Shown here: positions 1-7,571 of the stretch, piece after piece
How the letters are laid out: every line of letters starts with the position of its first letter
Numbering within the stretch: position 1 is the stretch's first letter
From: an uncultured Clostridiaceae bacterium
GTDB taxonomy: Bacteria; Bacillota; Clostridia; Lachnospirales; Lachnospiraceae
Length of the DNA stretch: 16,469 nt
Assembly: GCA_958441075.1 (NCBI GenBank)
Contig: CAUCBQ010000030.1
Span: 1 to 16,469 of the forward strand
Reading direction: 5' to 3'
Position numbers and translations under genes: made by a program
Notes under the pieces: generated by a model
What the model was told of the DNA's origin: nothing
The model's input: only the letters and a program-made list of their open reading frames with translations
Database searches by the model: none

Positions 1-59
1 AAAGTTGATTCTTATTCAAGATTACTTAGCTTGGCTAATGTTATCTTAAACCGTCCCTC

Positions 60-77
60 CAGAAACTTTCGTTTCTG
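60..77 (-). other. Hairpin with GAAA tetraloop in the rRNA leader
   Basis: CAGAAAC and GTTTCTG form a perfect 7-bp stem. On the minus strand, which is the transcribed one in this model, the loop is GAAA, a stabilising GNRA tetraloop. On the plus strand the loop would be TTTC, so the structure makes best sense as minus-strand RNA. Confidence 0.55.
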
Positions 78-89
78 TCGGTCGCGTTC

Positions 90-125
90 GATTTGCTGAT
101 ACCCGCAAGCGGCTCTCATCAAATC
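90..125 (-). other. Imperfect long hairpin in the rRNA leader
   Basis: On the minus strand GATTTG pairs with CAAATC, TGA with TCA and CCG with CGG around a CTTG loop, with a 1x1 mismatch and a 3x3 internal loop between them. It is probably part of the folded leader and may help form the processing stem. Confidence 0.4.
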
Positions 126-289
126 TTTATTCGCACATTTACTTGGTTTTTGTTCTGAATTTTCTCAAATCCTAAGGTCTAAACCGAACCTTTTGAATTG
201 TTAGAATTTTCAGGGTTTTACATACTGTTTAATCTTCAATTTTCAAGGATCTTTGCTGTCGCGTGACTTTTCATCTGCAACGGTTATTT

Positions 290-318
290 ATTATAACCGA
301 TCGCTTTTGTTTTGTCAA
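290..318 (-). promoter_or_regulatory. Promoter P2 of the putative rRNA operon
   Basis: On the minus strand a perfect -35 TTGACA (313-318) and a perfect -10 TATAAT (290-295) are separated by 17 bases. An A/T-rich tract upstream (319-350) resembles an UP element. A full-consensus promoter of this kind is typical of Firmicute rrn operons. It lies about 93 bases downstream of a second promoter of the same design. Confidence 0.85.
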
Positions 319-382
319 CAACTTTTTAAATTTATTTTTTTATTTTTTCAAACATTCTTGCGCTCTCTCAGGCGCGAGATAT

Positions 383-411
383 ATAATATCAAACTTATCT
401 TCATATGTCAA
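383..411 (-). promoter_or_regulatory. Promoter P1 of the putative rRNA operon
   Basis: On the minus strand -35 TTGACA (406-411) and -10 TATTAT (383-388) are separated by 17 bases. The A/T-rich region behind it (412-440) could serve as an UP element. The 15-base -35 region and flank at 406-420 is identical to that of P2 at 313-327, so the two promoters probably arose by local duplication. Confidence 0.8.
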
Positions 412-459
412 CAACTTTTTTAATTTTTTTATTTTAATTGTAACAGTTCAGCCATGCAT

Positions 460-488
460 CTTCTTGCCCGCTGTAAGCGTGCAAGAAG
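460..488. other. Inverted repeat between uvrA and the rRNA promoters
   Basis: CTTCTTGC (460-467) pairs with GCAAGAAG (481-488). Inside it CGCT (469-472) pairs with AGCG (476-479) around a 3-base loop, with one mismatch between the two helices. No T-tract follows on either strand, so this is not a classic terminator. It may help insulate uvrA transcription from the rRNA promoters. Confidence 0.4.
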
Positions 489-539
489 CGTCGGGGTTTC
501 TTACCAATTTGTGTATGCAAAATCGAATATTTAGACAAT

Positions 540-563
540 TTCAGGCTTCCGAAGAAGCCTGAA
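540..563 (-). terminator. Stem-loop after uvrA, possible terminator
   Basis: A perfect 10-bp stem (TTCAGGCTTC / GAAGCCTGAA) has a TTCG tetraloop on the minus strand. It starts 20 bases past the uvrA stop codon. The very stable UUCG loop on the minus strand indicates that it belongs to the uvrA transcript. Only a weak U content follows (ATTGTCTAAATATT), so it may act as a factor-dependent end or mRNA 3' stabiliser rather than a strong intrinsic terminator. Confidence 0.5.
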
Positions 564-582
564 CCATCCATTCTTAAAGCAT

Positions 583-3408
583 TTATAAAAGGTATTTCTT
601 TATATATCTTCCCGTATAAGATACCGGGCTTTCTGATACTTCTTCCGGTGTACCTTTCGCAATCACCGTGCCACCCTTATCTCCGCCCTCGGGGCCAATA
701 TCTATTATATAATCTGCGGTCTTGATCACATCCAGATTGTGTTCAATCACAACCACCGTATTCCCCCCGTCTGAAAGCCTGCGAAGAATTTCGATCAGCT
801 TATGGACGTCGGCAAAGTGAAGTCCCGTGGTAGGCTCGTCAAGAATGTATATCGTTTTTCCTGTTCCCCGCTTGGAAAGCTCTGCAGCCAGCTTAATTCT
901 CTGCGCCTCGCCTCCTGAAAGCTCTGTAGAAGGCTGTCCCAGCCTTATATATCCCAGACCCACATCATAAAGTGTCTGTATCTTTCTGGTAATAGACGGG
1001 ACATTTTCAAAGAAAGCAAGAGCGTCCTCTACTGTCATATCCAATACGTCATAAATATTCTTTCCCTTATACTTTACCTCCAGCGTCTCCCGGTTATACC
1101 GCTTTCCGCCGCAAACCTCACAGGGCACATATACATCTGGAAGAAAATGCATCTCAATCTTGATGATTCCATCTCCGGAGCAGGCCTCGCAGCGTCCTCC
1201 CTTTACATTAAAACTGAAACGTCCTTTACTGTAGCCCTTGGCTTTGGCATCACTGGTAGATGCAAACAGATCACGAATCAGATCAAATACTCCTGTATAG
1301 GTAGCAGGATTGGATCTGGGTGTGCGGCCAATTGGAGACTGGTCAATCGCAATAATCTTGTCCAGCTGTTCCGTACCGTCGATGCACTTATGCTTTCCCG
1401 GTATGGTCCTGGCCCGATTCAGCTTCTTTGCCAGAGCTTTATACAAAATTTCATTTACAAGGGAACTCTTTCCAGAGCCAGATACGCCAGTAACACAGGT
1501 CATCACTCCCAACGGGAAGGATACATCAATATTTTTGAGGTTATTCTCTGCCGCTTTGCGTACTGTAATCCAGCCTGTAGGCGTTCTGCGTTCTGCCGGT
1601 ACAGGAATCCGGATTCGCCCGCTTAAATAGGCACCTGTAACAGAGTCCGGATTCGCCATAATTTCCTCTGCCGTACCCACTGCTACGATCTGTCCCCCAC
1701 GTTCCCCAGCCCGTGGGCCGATATCCACAATGCAGTCTGCTGCCCGCATGGTATCCTCGTCATGTTCCACCACCAGAACACTGTTGCCCAGATCCCTCAG
1801 ATGCAGCAGAGTCTTTAAGAGCTTGTCATTGTCCCTCTGATGAAGGCCAATGCTTGGCTCATCCAGAATATAGGCCACGCCTACCAGCCCCGAACCGATC
1901 TGAGTCGCAAGGCGGATGCGCTGGGCTTCTCCTCCGGATAAAGTACCTGTCGCCCTCGAAAGAGACAGATAATCCAGCCCCACATCAATCAGGAAGCTGA
2001 TTCTGGCCCGGATTTCCTTTAAAATAGACGCTCCGATAGTCTGCTGCATAGGCGTCAGCTTCAAATCATCCATAAATTCCTTAAACTTCACAATGGACAT
2101 ATTCGTAGCTTCATAGATATTCTTATCACCTACGGTCACAGCCAGAGACTCTTTTTTAAGCCTCTGTCCCCGACACACTGGACAGGGCGTAATGCGCATA
2201 TAAGTTTCATACTCTGCCTTGGATGCTTCAGAAAAAGTTTCTTTATAGCGGCGGCTTACATTTTCAATCAGGCCCTCAAAGGCTACGTCATAGACGCCTT
2301 CCCCCCTCTGGCTCTTATATCGCACCTTTACCTCATGTCCCCCTGTACCGTACAGAAGGATATCGTGAATCTCCTTCGGATATGCCTCAAAAGGAGTATC
2401 CAGATCAAAGTGATACTCTTTTGCCAGAGCATCCAGAATTGCACGGGTAAAGCTTCCCTTATCCGTACAGGACTGCCAGCCCAGAACCACGATCGCACCC
2501 TGATTAATGGAAAGGGACGGATCTGGAATCATCAGATCTTCGTCAAATTCCATCTTATATCCCAATCCAAAACACTCAGGGCAGGCTCCGAAAGGATTAT
2601 TAAAGGAAAAGCTTCTTGGTTCTACCTCATCAATACTGATATTGCAGTCCGGACAGGAAAAGCTCTGACTGAAATTAACCGGCTCCCCGCCAATCACATC
2701 TACAGTCATCAGGCCGCCGCTTAAGGCCATAACTGTCTCGATGGAATCCGTCAGACGGTTTTCAATCCCCTCTTTCACCACCAGACGGTCTACTACAATC
2801 TCTATACTGTGTTTAATATTCTTTTCAAGACGGATTTCCTCAGACAGCTCGTAAAGATTTCCATCAATCCGAACTCGCATATAACCGCTTTTTCTGGCCT
2901 GATCAAGAACCTTTACATGCTCTCCCTTACGCCCCCGGACCACGGGAGCCAAAAGCTGAATTCTGGTACGCTCCGGCATAGCCATAATCTGGTCTACCAT
3001 CTGATCAATGGTCTGCTTATGGATCTCCCTGCCGCACCTGGGACAATGAGGGATTCCAACTCTGGCATAGAGAAGCCTCATATAATCATAAATCTCGGTT
3101 ACTGTTCCCACTGTAGAACGCGGATTTCGATTGGTGGATTTCTGGTCAATGGAAATAGCGGGAGACAATCCTTCAATACTCTCCACATCCGGTTTTTCCA
3201 TCTGCCCCAAAAACTGACGGGCATAGGAAGACAACGATTCCATATAACGCCTCTGCCCTTCTGCATAAATCGTATCAAAGGCCAGTGAGGATTTGCCCGA
3301 ACCTGAAAGACCTGTCAAAACCACCAGCTCATCTCTGGGGATATCCACGGAAACATGCTTCAGATTGTGTTCGCTGGCTCCCCGGATCTTAATATATTGC
3401 TTTGCCAT
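583..3408 (-). CDS. uvrA: UvrA, excinuclease ABC subunit A
   Basis: UvrA is the DNA-damage recognition ATPase of nucleotide excision repair. It forms a dimer that loads UvrB on lesions in the cytoplasm. The 941-residue length is standard. It has two ABC ATPase halves: the first Walker A GLSGSGKS is at residues 33-40 and the first signature LSGGEAQ near 490; the second Walker A GVSGSGKSS is near 640 and the second signature LSGGEAQ near 830. Zinc-binding CxxC motifs are present (CPRC, CPDC with CPEC, CPVC, and CEAC with CEVC in the C-terminal zinc module). The ATG is preceded by AGGAG at an 8-base distance. uvrB is not adjacent, so the gene appears to be transcribed alone from its own promoter with a LexA box. 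Confidence 0.97.
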   Translation of the reverse strand: MAKQYIKIRGASEHNLKHVSVDIPRDELVVLTGLSGSGKSSLAFDTIYAEGQRRYMESLSSYARQFLGQMEKPDVESIEGLSPAISIDQKSTNRNPRSTVGTVTEIYDYMRLLYARVGIPHCPRCGREIHKQTIDQMVDQIMAMPERTRIQLLAPVVRGRKGEHVKVLDQARKSGYMRVRIDGNLYELSEEIRLEKNIKHSIEIVVDRLVVKEGIENRLTDSIETVMALSGGLMTVDVIGGEPVNFSQSFSCPDCNISIDEVEPRSFSFNNPFGACPECFGLGYKMEFDEDLMIPDPSLSINQGAIVVLGWQSCTDKGSFTRAILDALAKEYHFDLDTPFEAYPKEIHDILLYGTGGHEVKVRYKSQRGEGVYDVAFEGLIENVSRRYKETFSEASKAEYETYMRITPCPVCRGQRLKKESLAVTVGDKNIYEATNMSIVKFKEFMDDLKLTPMQQTIGASILKEIRARISFLIDVGLDYLSLSRATGTLSGGEAQRIRLATQIGSGLVGVAYILDEPSIGLHQRDNDKLLKTLLHLRDLGNSVLVVEHDEDTMRAADCIVDIGPRAGERGGQIVAVGTAEEIMANPDSVTGAYLSGRIRIPVPAERRTPTGWITVRKAAENNLKNIDVSFPLGVMTCVTGVSGSGKSSLVNEILYKALAKKLNRARTIPGKHKCIDGTEQLDKIIAIDQSPIGRTPRSNPATYTGVFDLIRDLFASTSDAKAKGYSKGRFSFNVKGGRCEACSGDGIIKIEMHFLPDVYVPCEVCGGKRYNRETLEVKYKGKNIYDVLDMTVEDALAFFENVPSITRKIQTLYDVGLGYIRLGQPSTELSGGEAQRIKLAAELSKRGTGKTIYILDEPTTGLHFADVHKLIEILRRLSDGGNTVVVIEHNLDVIKTADYIIDIGPEGGDKGGTVIAKGTPEEVSESPVSYTGRYIKKYLL

Positions 3409-3439
3409 GGCATAAACTCCTAATCAGTTTGATAGTACC

Positions 3440-3468
3440 AGTATATCATATCTGAACCCATTTTTCAA
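3440..3468 (-). promoter_or_regulatory. uvrA promoter
   Basis: On the minus strand -35 TTGAAA (3463-3468) and -10 TATACT (3440-3445) have a 17-base spacer. They lie about 30 bases upstream of the uvrA start codon. The -35 overlaps the LexA box. Confidence 0.7.
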
Positions 3469-3479
3469 ACATTTGTTCG
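3466..3479 (-). promoter_or_regulatory. LexA (DinR) SOS box upstream of uvrA
   Basis: The minus strand reads CGAACAAATGTTTG. This fits the Gram-positive LexA consensus CGAAC-N4-GTTYG, with all fixed positions of the two half-sites present. It overlaps the -35 element of the uvrA promoter, where bound LexA would block RNA polymerase. uvrA is a well-known SOS gene, so site and gene agree. Confidence 0.8.
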
Positions 3480-3500
3480 ATTTTACAAAAATAGAGATTC

Positions 3501-3785
3501 CTATCTGCAAAAGTTTTCTCTTCCCCGGAAAACCTCACACATAATTCCGGCCCCCAGACGAAATCCGTCGCAGAAGGTCTGACTCTTTTCTATATAAGTC
3601 AGCTCCAGATAGTGTTCTAAAAGCGCATCAAAGCTCCTGCGGCTTTCATCATCAAGCTTTTGGGAAAATGCCTCAATCTCCTGTACCGACTGTCTGCAAA
3701 GCCGGTCATACTCCTCGTTTCCCTGAATCTGATTCTCTGCCGGAACAAGATCCCCTGTATACAGCTGCTCCAAAATACTGCTCAT
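3501..3785 (-). CDS. Small hypothetical protein, DUF6809-like
   Basis: This is a 94-residue soluble protein with no signal peptide or membrane segment. It begins SSILEQLYTGDLVPAENQI, and near the end it carries CDGFRLGAGIMCEV. This layout (LYxGxxxPxE at the start, F..G..LG..I..E at the end) resembles the clostridial DUF6809 family as I remember it; the family has no known function. The middle is charged and helical, as for a small helical bundle. A GGAAGG ribosome binding site precedes the ATG. It lies between ftsH and uvrA with its own possible promoter. A degenerate LexA-like sequence sits upstream. Family assignment is from memory. Confidence 0.7.
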   Translation of the reverse strand: MSSILEQLYTGDLVPAENQIQGNEEYDRLCRQSVQEIEAFSQKLDDESRRSFDALLEHYLELTYIEKSQTFCDGFRLGAGIMCEVFRGRENFCR

Positions 3786-3831
3786 TTCTCTTACCTTCCT
3801 TTCTTATCCAGTACACACGTTCGGATATTTC

Positions 3832-3860
3832 ATCATAACACAGCCCCGGAGCAAATGCAA
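3832..3860 (-). promoter_or_regulatory. Possible promoter of the DUF6809-like gene
   Basis: On the minus strand -10 TATGAT (3832-3837) stands 17 bases from a weak -35 TTGCAT (3855-3860). It lies about 47 bases upstream of the start codon. It overlaps one arm of the inverted repeat after ftsH. Confidence 0.35.
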
Positions 3861-3898
3861 TCGAACAAAACCTTACGATTTCACCTGTTCCGGGGCTG
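3841..3898 (-). terminator. Inverted repeat after ftsH, possible terminator
   Basis: CAGCCCCGGA (3841-3850) pairs perfectly with TCCGGGGCTG (3889-3898). The helix extends inward by three more pairs, one of them G-T, around a loop of about 32 bases. It begins 11 bases past the ftsH stop. No run of T follows, so intrinsic termination is uncertain. Confidence 0.4.
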
Positions 3899-3908
3899 CG
3901 CTTATCCT

Positions 3909-5798
3909 TTACTCTGCCTGTTCCGGGGCCTTTTCCCCATCCGAATCCTTTTCTTCAAAAATCTCCATAAATTCCTCTCCTGTGATAGTTTCCTTATCCA
4001 GAAGATAGGATGCAATCTCATGGAGTTTTTTCTCATTTTCCTTTAAAATACGGATTGCCTTTTCATGCTGTTCCCGTACAATCTCAACTACCTTTTCATC
4101 AATCCGTTTAGCCGTTTCCGGAGAGCACATCAACGAAGTGTCTCCTCCCAGATACTGATTGTTTACCGTTTCCATGGCAACCATATCAAATTCATCTGTC
4201 ATGCCGTACCGGGTTACCATAGCTCTTGCAAGCTTGGTTGCCTGTTCAATATCATTGGAAGCTCCGGTGGTAACAGAGTGGAAAATCACTTCCTCTGCCG
4301 CCCGTCCTCCTGTGAAGGTGGCAATCTTATTTAATGCCTCATCCCGGCTCATAAGATACCGTTCCCCCTGATCCACCTGCATGGTATAGCCAAGTGCTCC
4401 TGAGGTCCTTGGAATAATGGTAATCTTCTGTACCGGAGCGCTGTGGCTCTGACAGGCCGCTACCAGAGCATGGCCCACCTCATGGTACGCTACAATCCGG
4501 CGCTCATCCGGCGGGATCACTGCATTTTTCTTCTGGTAGCCTGCGATAACAGTTTCCACGCTCTCCTGAAGATCCTCCTGACATACCGCATTCCTTCCAA
4601 AACGCACCGCCCGCAGAGCAGCCTCGTTGACAATATTGGCAAGCTCCGCACCGCTGGCTCCTGCAGTAGCCCTGGCAATGGCATTATAATCCACATCATC
4701 CGACATCTTGACCTTCTGCCCATGTACCTTTAAAATTGCCTCTCTTCCCTTTAAATCAGGAAGCTCCACCGGTACCCGGCGGTCAAAACGCCCCGGACGA
4801 AGAAGAGCAGGGTCCAAAGATTCCGGACGGTTGGTTGCTGCAAGAATTACCACACCCTTCTTTCCGTCAAAACCGTCCATCTCCGTCAGCAGCTGATTCA
4901 GCGTCTGTTCTCTTTCATCATTCCCGCTCATCCCGCCGCCGTCGCGCTTCTTTCCGATGGTATCAATCTCATCAATAAATACGATACAGGGCGCTTTTTC
5001 ATTGGCCTGTTTAAAAAGATCTCTTACCTTGGCTGCACCCATACCCACAAACATCTCTACAAATTCCGAACCGGAAATAGAGAAAAAGGGAACGTGGGCT
5101 TCACCTGCCACAGCCTTTGCAAGAAGGGTCTTTCCCGTTCCGGGAGGTCCCACCAGAAGAGCTCCCTTGGGCAGATTCGCGCCAATATCTGCATATTTTT
5201 CCGGATTATGAAGAAAATCCACAATCTCCTTTAAGGCATCCTTAGCCTCTTCCTCACCTGCCACATCCCGAAACGTAACGCCTGTTTCATTTTCTCCGTA
5301 AATCTTTGCATTGGACTTGCCAAAGGTCATGGCATTTCCTCCGCCCATACGTTTTGCCATCATACGCGCCATAATCTGACCGATCACCACAAACATCAAA
5401 ATCGGAAAAATCCATGACATAAGGAAATTAACCAGAGGGGACTCCTTGTGAGGAATCTCCTTTGTATAAACCTCCACTCCTGCGGCCGAAAGCTTGGCTT
5501 CCAGTTCATCCTCTGTCACCATGTTGCCCGTCTTGTAGGTAATGGCAGACCACTGGGGCCTGGCCCCTTCCTCCGGTTTTAAAGAATAGACAATCTCCGT
5601 ATTATCGCTGCTTACATATGCCTCCTTTATGTTCCCCGCATCCAGCTGAGCTGCAAACTCACTGAAGGGAACCTCCATGGAACGCTCCATTATAGAAGGA
5701 AACACAAGCGCATTTAAAACCATCACCACCAGAAGGACAACGATGTAATAATACAGAAATGGCTTTTTACTGCCGCCGTCATTATTTTTCACACCCAT
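3909..5798 (-). CDS. ftsH: FtsH, ATP-dependent membrane zinc metalloprotease
   Basis: FtsH is a membrane-anchored hexameric AAA+ protease that extracts and degrades membrane and regulatory proteins. With the chosen start it has 629 residues. Membrane segments lie at about 14-33 and 122-142, enclosing an extracytoplasmic domain. The AAA domain shows Walker A GPPGTGKT (217-224), Walker B IVFIDEID (272-279) and the second region of homology, ending RPGRFDR (334-340). The zinc motif HEVGH is at 439-443. The frame stays open upstream to a TTG at 5888. The ATG at 5798 is preferred because AAAGGAAG lies 8 bases before it, and because a likely promoter overlaps the upstream extension. The last residues (KAPEQAE) are encoded by one copy of a 13-base direct repeat. 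Confidence 0.95.
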   Translation of the reverse strand: MGVKNNDGGSKKPFLYYYIVVLLVVMVLNALVFPSIMERSMEVPFSEFAAQLDAGNIKEAYVSSDNTEIVYSLKPEEGARPQWSAITYKTGNMVTEDELEAKLSAAGVEVYTKEIPHKESPLVNFLMSWIFPILMFVVIGQIMARMMAKRMGGGNAMTFGKSNAKIYGENETGVTFRDVAGEEEAKDALKEIVDFLHNPEKYADIGANLPKGALLVGPPGTGKTLLAKAVAGEAHVPFFSISGSEFVEMFVGMGAAKVRDLFKQANEKAPCIVFIDEIDTIGKKRDGGGMSGNDEREQTLNQLLTEMDGFDGKKGVVILAATNRPESLDPALLRPGRFDRRVPVELPDLKGREAILKVHGQKVKMSDDVDYNAIARATAGASGAELANIVNEAALRAVRFGRNAVCQEDLQESVETVIAGYQKKNAVIPPDERRIVAYHEVGHALVAACQSHSAPVQKITIIPRTSGALGYTMQVDQGERYLMSRDEALNKIATFTGGRAAEEVIFHSVTTGASNDIEQATKLARAMVTRYGMTDEFDMVAMETVNNQYLGGDTSLMCSPETAKRIDEKVVEIVREQHEKAIRILKENEKKLHEIASYLLDKETITGEEFMEIFEEKDSDGEKAPEQAE

Positions 5799-5871
5799 AC
5801 AAGTTCTTCCTTTCCCAGACCGGCTGTGCATATTTTTACTGCCGCCGCTGTATATAGCTAAGATAATACCA

Positions 5872-5901
5872 ATTTTACCTTTTATCAATAGACTTTATCA
5901 A
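5872..5901 (-). promoter_or_regulatory. Possible ftsH promoter
   Basis: On the minus strand -35 TTGATA (5896-5901) and -10 TAAAAT (5872-5877) have an 18-base spacer. A second TTGATA (5883-5888) and a TATTAT (5863-5868) overlap, with poorer spacing. If correct, transcription starts after the upstream TTG codon, which supports the ATG at 5798 as the ftsH start. Confidence 0.4.
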
Positions 5902-5930
5902 ATATTCCTTTAATTTATCAGAATTTAATC

Positions 5931-5975
5931 AAAAATCCTCCAGTCTGGCAGATAAAACGCCAGCGCTGAAGGATT
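5931..5975 (-). terminator. Intrinsic terminator of the amino-acid ABC operon
   Basis: On the minus strand AATCCTTCAG pairs with CTGGAGGATT (one G-T pair). Inside it CTGGC pairs with GCCAG around a 9-base loop, and a T-rich tract (TTTTTGATT) follows. It starts 5 bases after the ATPase stop codon and separates this operon from ftsH. Confidence 0.75.
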
Positions 5976-5980
5976 GTATT

Positions 5981-6730
5981 TTACAGCACCTTGCTTAAAA
6001 AGCTCTTTAAACGCTCATTTTTCGGATTCGTAAAGAATTCCTCAGGAGCTGCTTCTTCCATAATATAACCGCCGTCCATAAACAGAACCCGGGTGGCTAC
6101 CTCTCTGGCAAATCCCATCTCATGAGTTACGACCACCATGGTCATCTTCTGCTCTGCCAGATCACGCATAACATTCAGCACCTCTCCTACCATCTCCGGA
6201 TCAAGGGCAGAGGTGGGCTCATCAAAGAGCATCACATCCGGCTTCATACAGAGGGCTCTCACAATCGCGATCCTCTGCTTCTGTCCTCCGGAAAGCTGGC
6301 TGGGGTATGCATGAGCACGGTCAGCCAGTCCCACACGCTCCAGAAGCCGCATTGCTTCCTTTTCCGCTTCCTCCTGGCTGATTCCCTGAAGCTTTACAGG
6401 ACCGATGGTGAGGTTTTTCATAATATCCATATGTGGAAACAGATTAAACTGCTGGAATACCATTCCCATCTTCTGGCGGTGCTTGTCAATATCTGTCTTG
6501 GGGTCTGTAATGTCCGTTCCTTCAAAGAAAATATGTCCTCTGGTCGGTTCCTCCAGACGGTTTAAGCACCGCAGAAAGGTACTTTTTCCCGAGCCGGAAG
6601 GTCCGATCACAAAAACCACATCACCTTTGTTGATATCTACCGTGATGTCCTTTAATACATCAATCGCTCCAAAGCTTTTTCCAAGGCCCTGAACACGGAT
6701 CAGCGCTTCTTCTTTATTATTACCGCTCAT
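5981..6730 (-). CDS. Polar amino-acid ABC transporter, ATP-binding protein (GlnQ/ArtP type)
   Basis: This is the cytoplasmic ATPase that drives the importer encoded by the two genes upstream. It has 249 residues, the normal size. Walker A GPSGSGKST is at 43-51, the Q-loop VFQQ at 91-94, the signature LSGGQ at 146-150, Walker B with the D-loop VMLFDEPTSALD at 166-177 and the switch histidine at 203. The LNRLEEPTRG stretch and the ALDPEMVGEVL segment are typical of the polar amino-acid (PAAT) subfamily. Its start codon overlaps the end of the permease gene by 11 bases, indicating translational coupling. The exact amino acid cannot be read from the sequence. Confidence 0.94.
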   Translation of the reverse strand: MSGNNKEEALIRVQGLGKSFGAIDVLKDITVDINKGDVVFVIGPSGSGKSTFLRCLNRLEEPTRGHIFFEGTDITDPKTDIDKHRQKMGMVFQQFNLFPHMDIMKNLTIGPVKLQGISQEEAEKEAMRLLERVGLADRAHAYPSQLSGGQKQRIAIVRALCMKPDVMLFDEPTSALDPEMVGEVLNVMRDLAEQKMTMVVVTHEMGFAREVATRVLFMDGGYIMEEAAPEEFFTNPKNERLKSFLSKVL

Positions 6731-7412
6731 TCTGACGCAGCCTCCTTTCCAGAATCTGGATCAGTTTTGTAAAGATCAATACAATTGTAAGGTACACCAG
6801 CGCCACTGCAATCAACGGCATAAAAGCGCTGTAGGTTCTGCTTCGTATGATATCGCCGCCCTTGGTAAGATCCTGAATAGCAATATATCCGGAAACAGAG
6901 GTTTCCTTTAACAGAGAAATGAACTCATTGCACAGAGTCGGCAGCACTACCTTAAACGCCTGGGGCATAATGATATAGCGCATGGTCTGAAAATAATTAA
7001 AGCCAAGGCTCCTGCCCGCCTCCATCTGTCCGGGGTCAATAGACATGATACCGCTTCTGAAAATCTCAGCTACATAGGCGCCGGAGTTAATTCCAAAGGC
7101 CATAATTGCCACGATTACCTTGTCAATACGGGCGCTGCCGAATACCACAAAATAGATAATCAAAAGCTGTACTACAACCGGAGTTCCCCGGATTACGGTC
7201 AGATAAATCTGACAGATCACATTGAGGATTTTTAGCTTTCCTGTTTTGTCATGGGTAGAGCGGATCATACCTACAATGAAGCCCAGCACAATACCCATCA
7301 GGCAGGCAAAGCAGGTAATAATCAGCGTAGTCTGCAAACCATCTGTAATATAGCGCCACCGGTCCTCAGATATAAAGTTTAAATAAAATGCATTTGTAAA
7401 ATTTTCCCACAT
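6720..7412 (-). CDS. Polar amino-acid ABC transporter, permease (HisM/GlnP family)
   Basis: This is the inner-membrane channel subunit of the importer, probably acting as a homodimer. With the chosen start it has 230 residues with several hydrophobic spans. It carries the EAA loop (EAGRSLGFNYFQTMRYIIMP), which contacts the ATPase, and the VIRGTPVVVQLL segment typical of this family. The frame stays open upstream to 7565, but that 51-residue extension is polar, falls in a hairpin region and does not look like the family. The ATG at 7412 (MWENF) has AAAGGA 9 bases upstream and gives the usual length. Confidence 0.93.
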   Translation of the reverse strand: MWENFTNAFYLNFISEDRWRYITDGLQTTLIITCFACLMGIVLGFIVGMIRSTHDKTGKLKILNVICQIYLTVIRGTPVVVQLLIIYFVVFGSARIDKVIVAIMAFGINSGAYVAEIFRSGIMSIDPGQMEAGRSLGFNYFQTMRYIIMPQAFKVVLPTLCNEFISLLKETSVSGYIAIQDLTKGGDIIRSRTYSAFMPLIAVALVYLTIVLIFTKLIQILERRLRQNER

Positions 7413-7531
7413 TCCACTTATTCCTTTCTTTTTCGAATGTGTAAGCCAGAACAGCTTCCGTTCCGGAATCTGTCTCACCTCTGCTTGCCGCCCTCTGTAA
7501 TGAGATACAGCAGATATCAGACAGGCTCCGG

Positions 7532-7561
7532 AAAAGGCCCGGCCCGCACCTGGCGGACCGG
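7532..7561 (-). other. Intercistronic stem-loop with short U-tract after the binding-protein gene
   Basis: On the minus strand CCGGTCCGC pairs with GCGGGCCGG (9 bp, one T-G wobble) around a 5-base loop, followed by GCCTTTT. It lies 10 bases past the stop of the binding-protein gene and 120 bases before the permease start. Such structures between receptor and permease genes commonly act as partial terminators or 3' stabilisers, giving excess receptor over channel. Confidence 0.6.
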
Positions 7562-7571
7562 ACATTGATTC

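Larger units (their letters stand above)
1..285 (-). other. Probable pre-16S rRNA leader (5' external transcribed spacer)
   Basis: This stretch carries no credible gene. Read on the minus strand it begins just after a consensus promoter. It contains the segment CTTGAAAATTGAAGATTAAA (about 230-249), which resembles the boxA-like antitermination segment found in Firmicute rRNA leaders and spacers. It then contains two RNA hairpins: an imperfect one at 90-125 and a perfect 7-bp stem at 60-77 closed by a GAAA (GNRA) tetraloop on the minus strand. Stable hairpins and a boxA-like segment are usual in leaders upstream of 16S rRNA. The mature rRNA is not in the window, so the identity is inferred from tandem strong promoters plus leader character. 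An alternative is a promoter-proximal leader of another stable RNA unit such as 23S/5S or tRNA. Confidence 0.6.

Noticed and set aside
263..562. Open frame of 99 codons on the plus strand
   Set aside because: It covers the tandem minus-strand promoters and two hairpins, is Phe/Leu-rich from A/T-rich DNA and has no ribosome binding site.
5799..5888. 30-residue N-terminal extension of FtsH from a TTG codon
   Set aside because: The downstream ATG has a strong ribosome binding site, and the extension overlaps the likely promoter.
7413..7565. 51-residue N-terminal extension of the permease
   Set aside because: It is polar, unlike the family, and begins in the intercistronic hairpin region. The ATG at 7412 has a good ribosome binding site.
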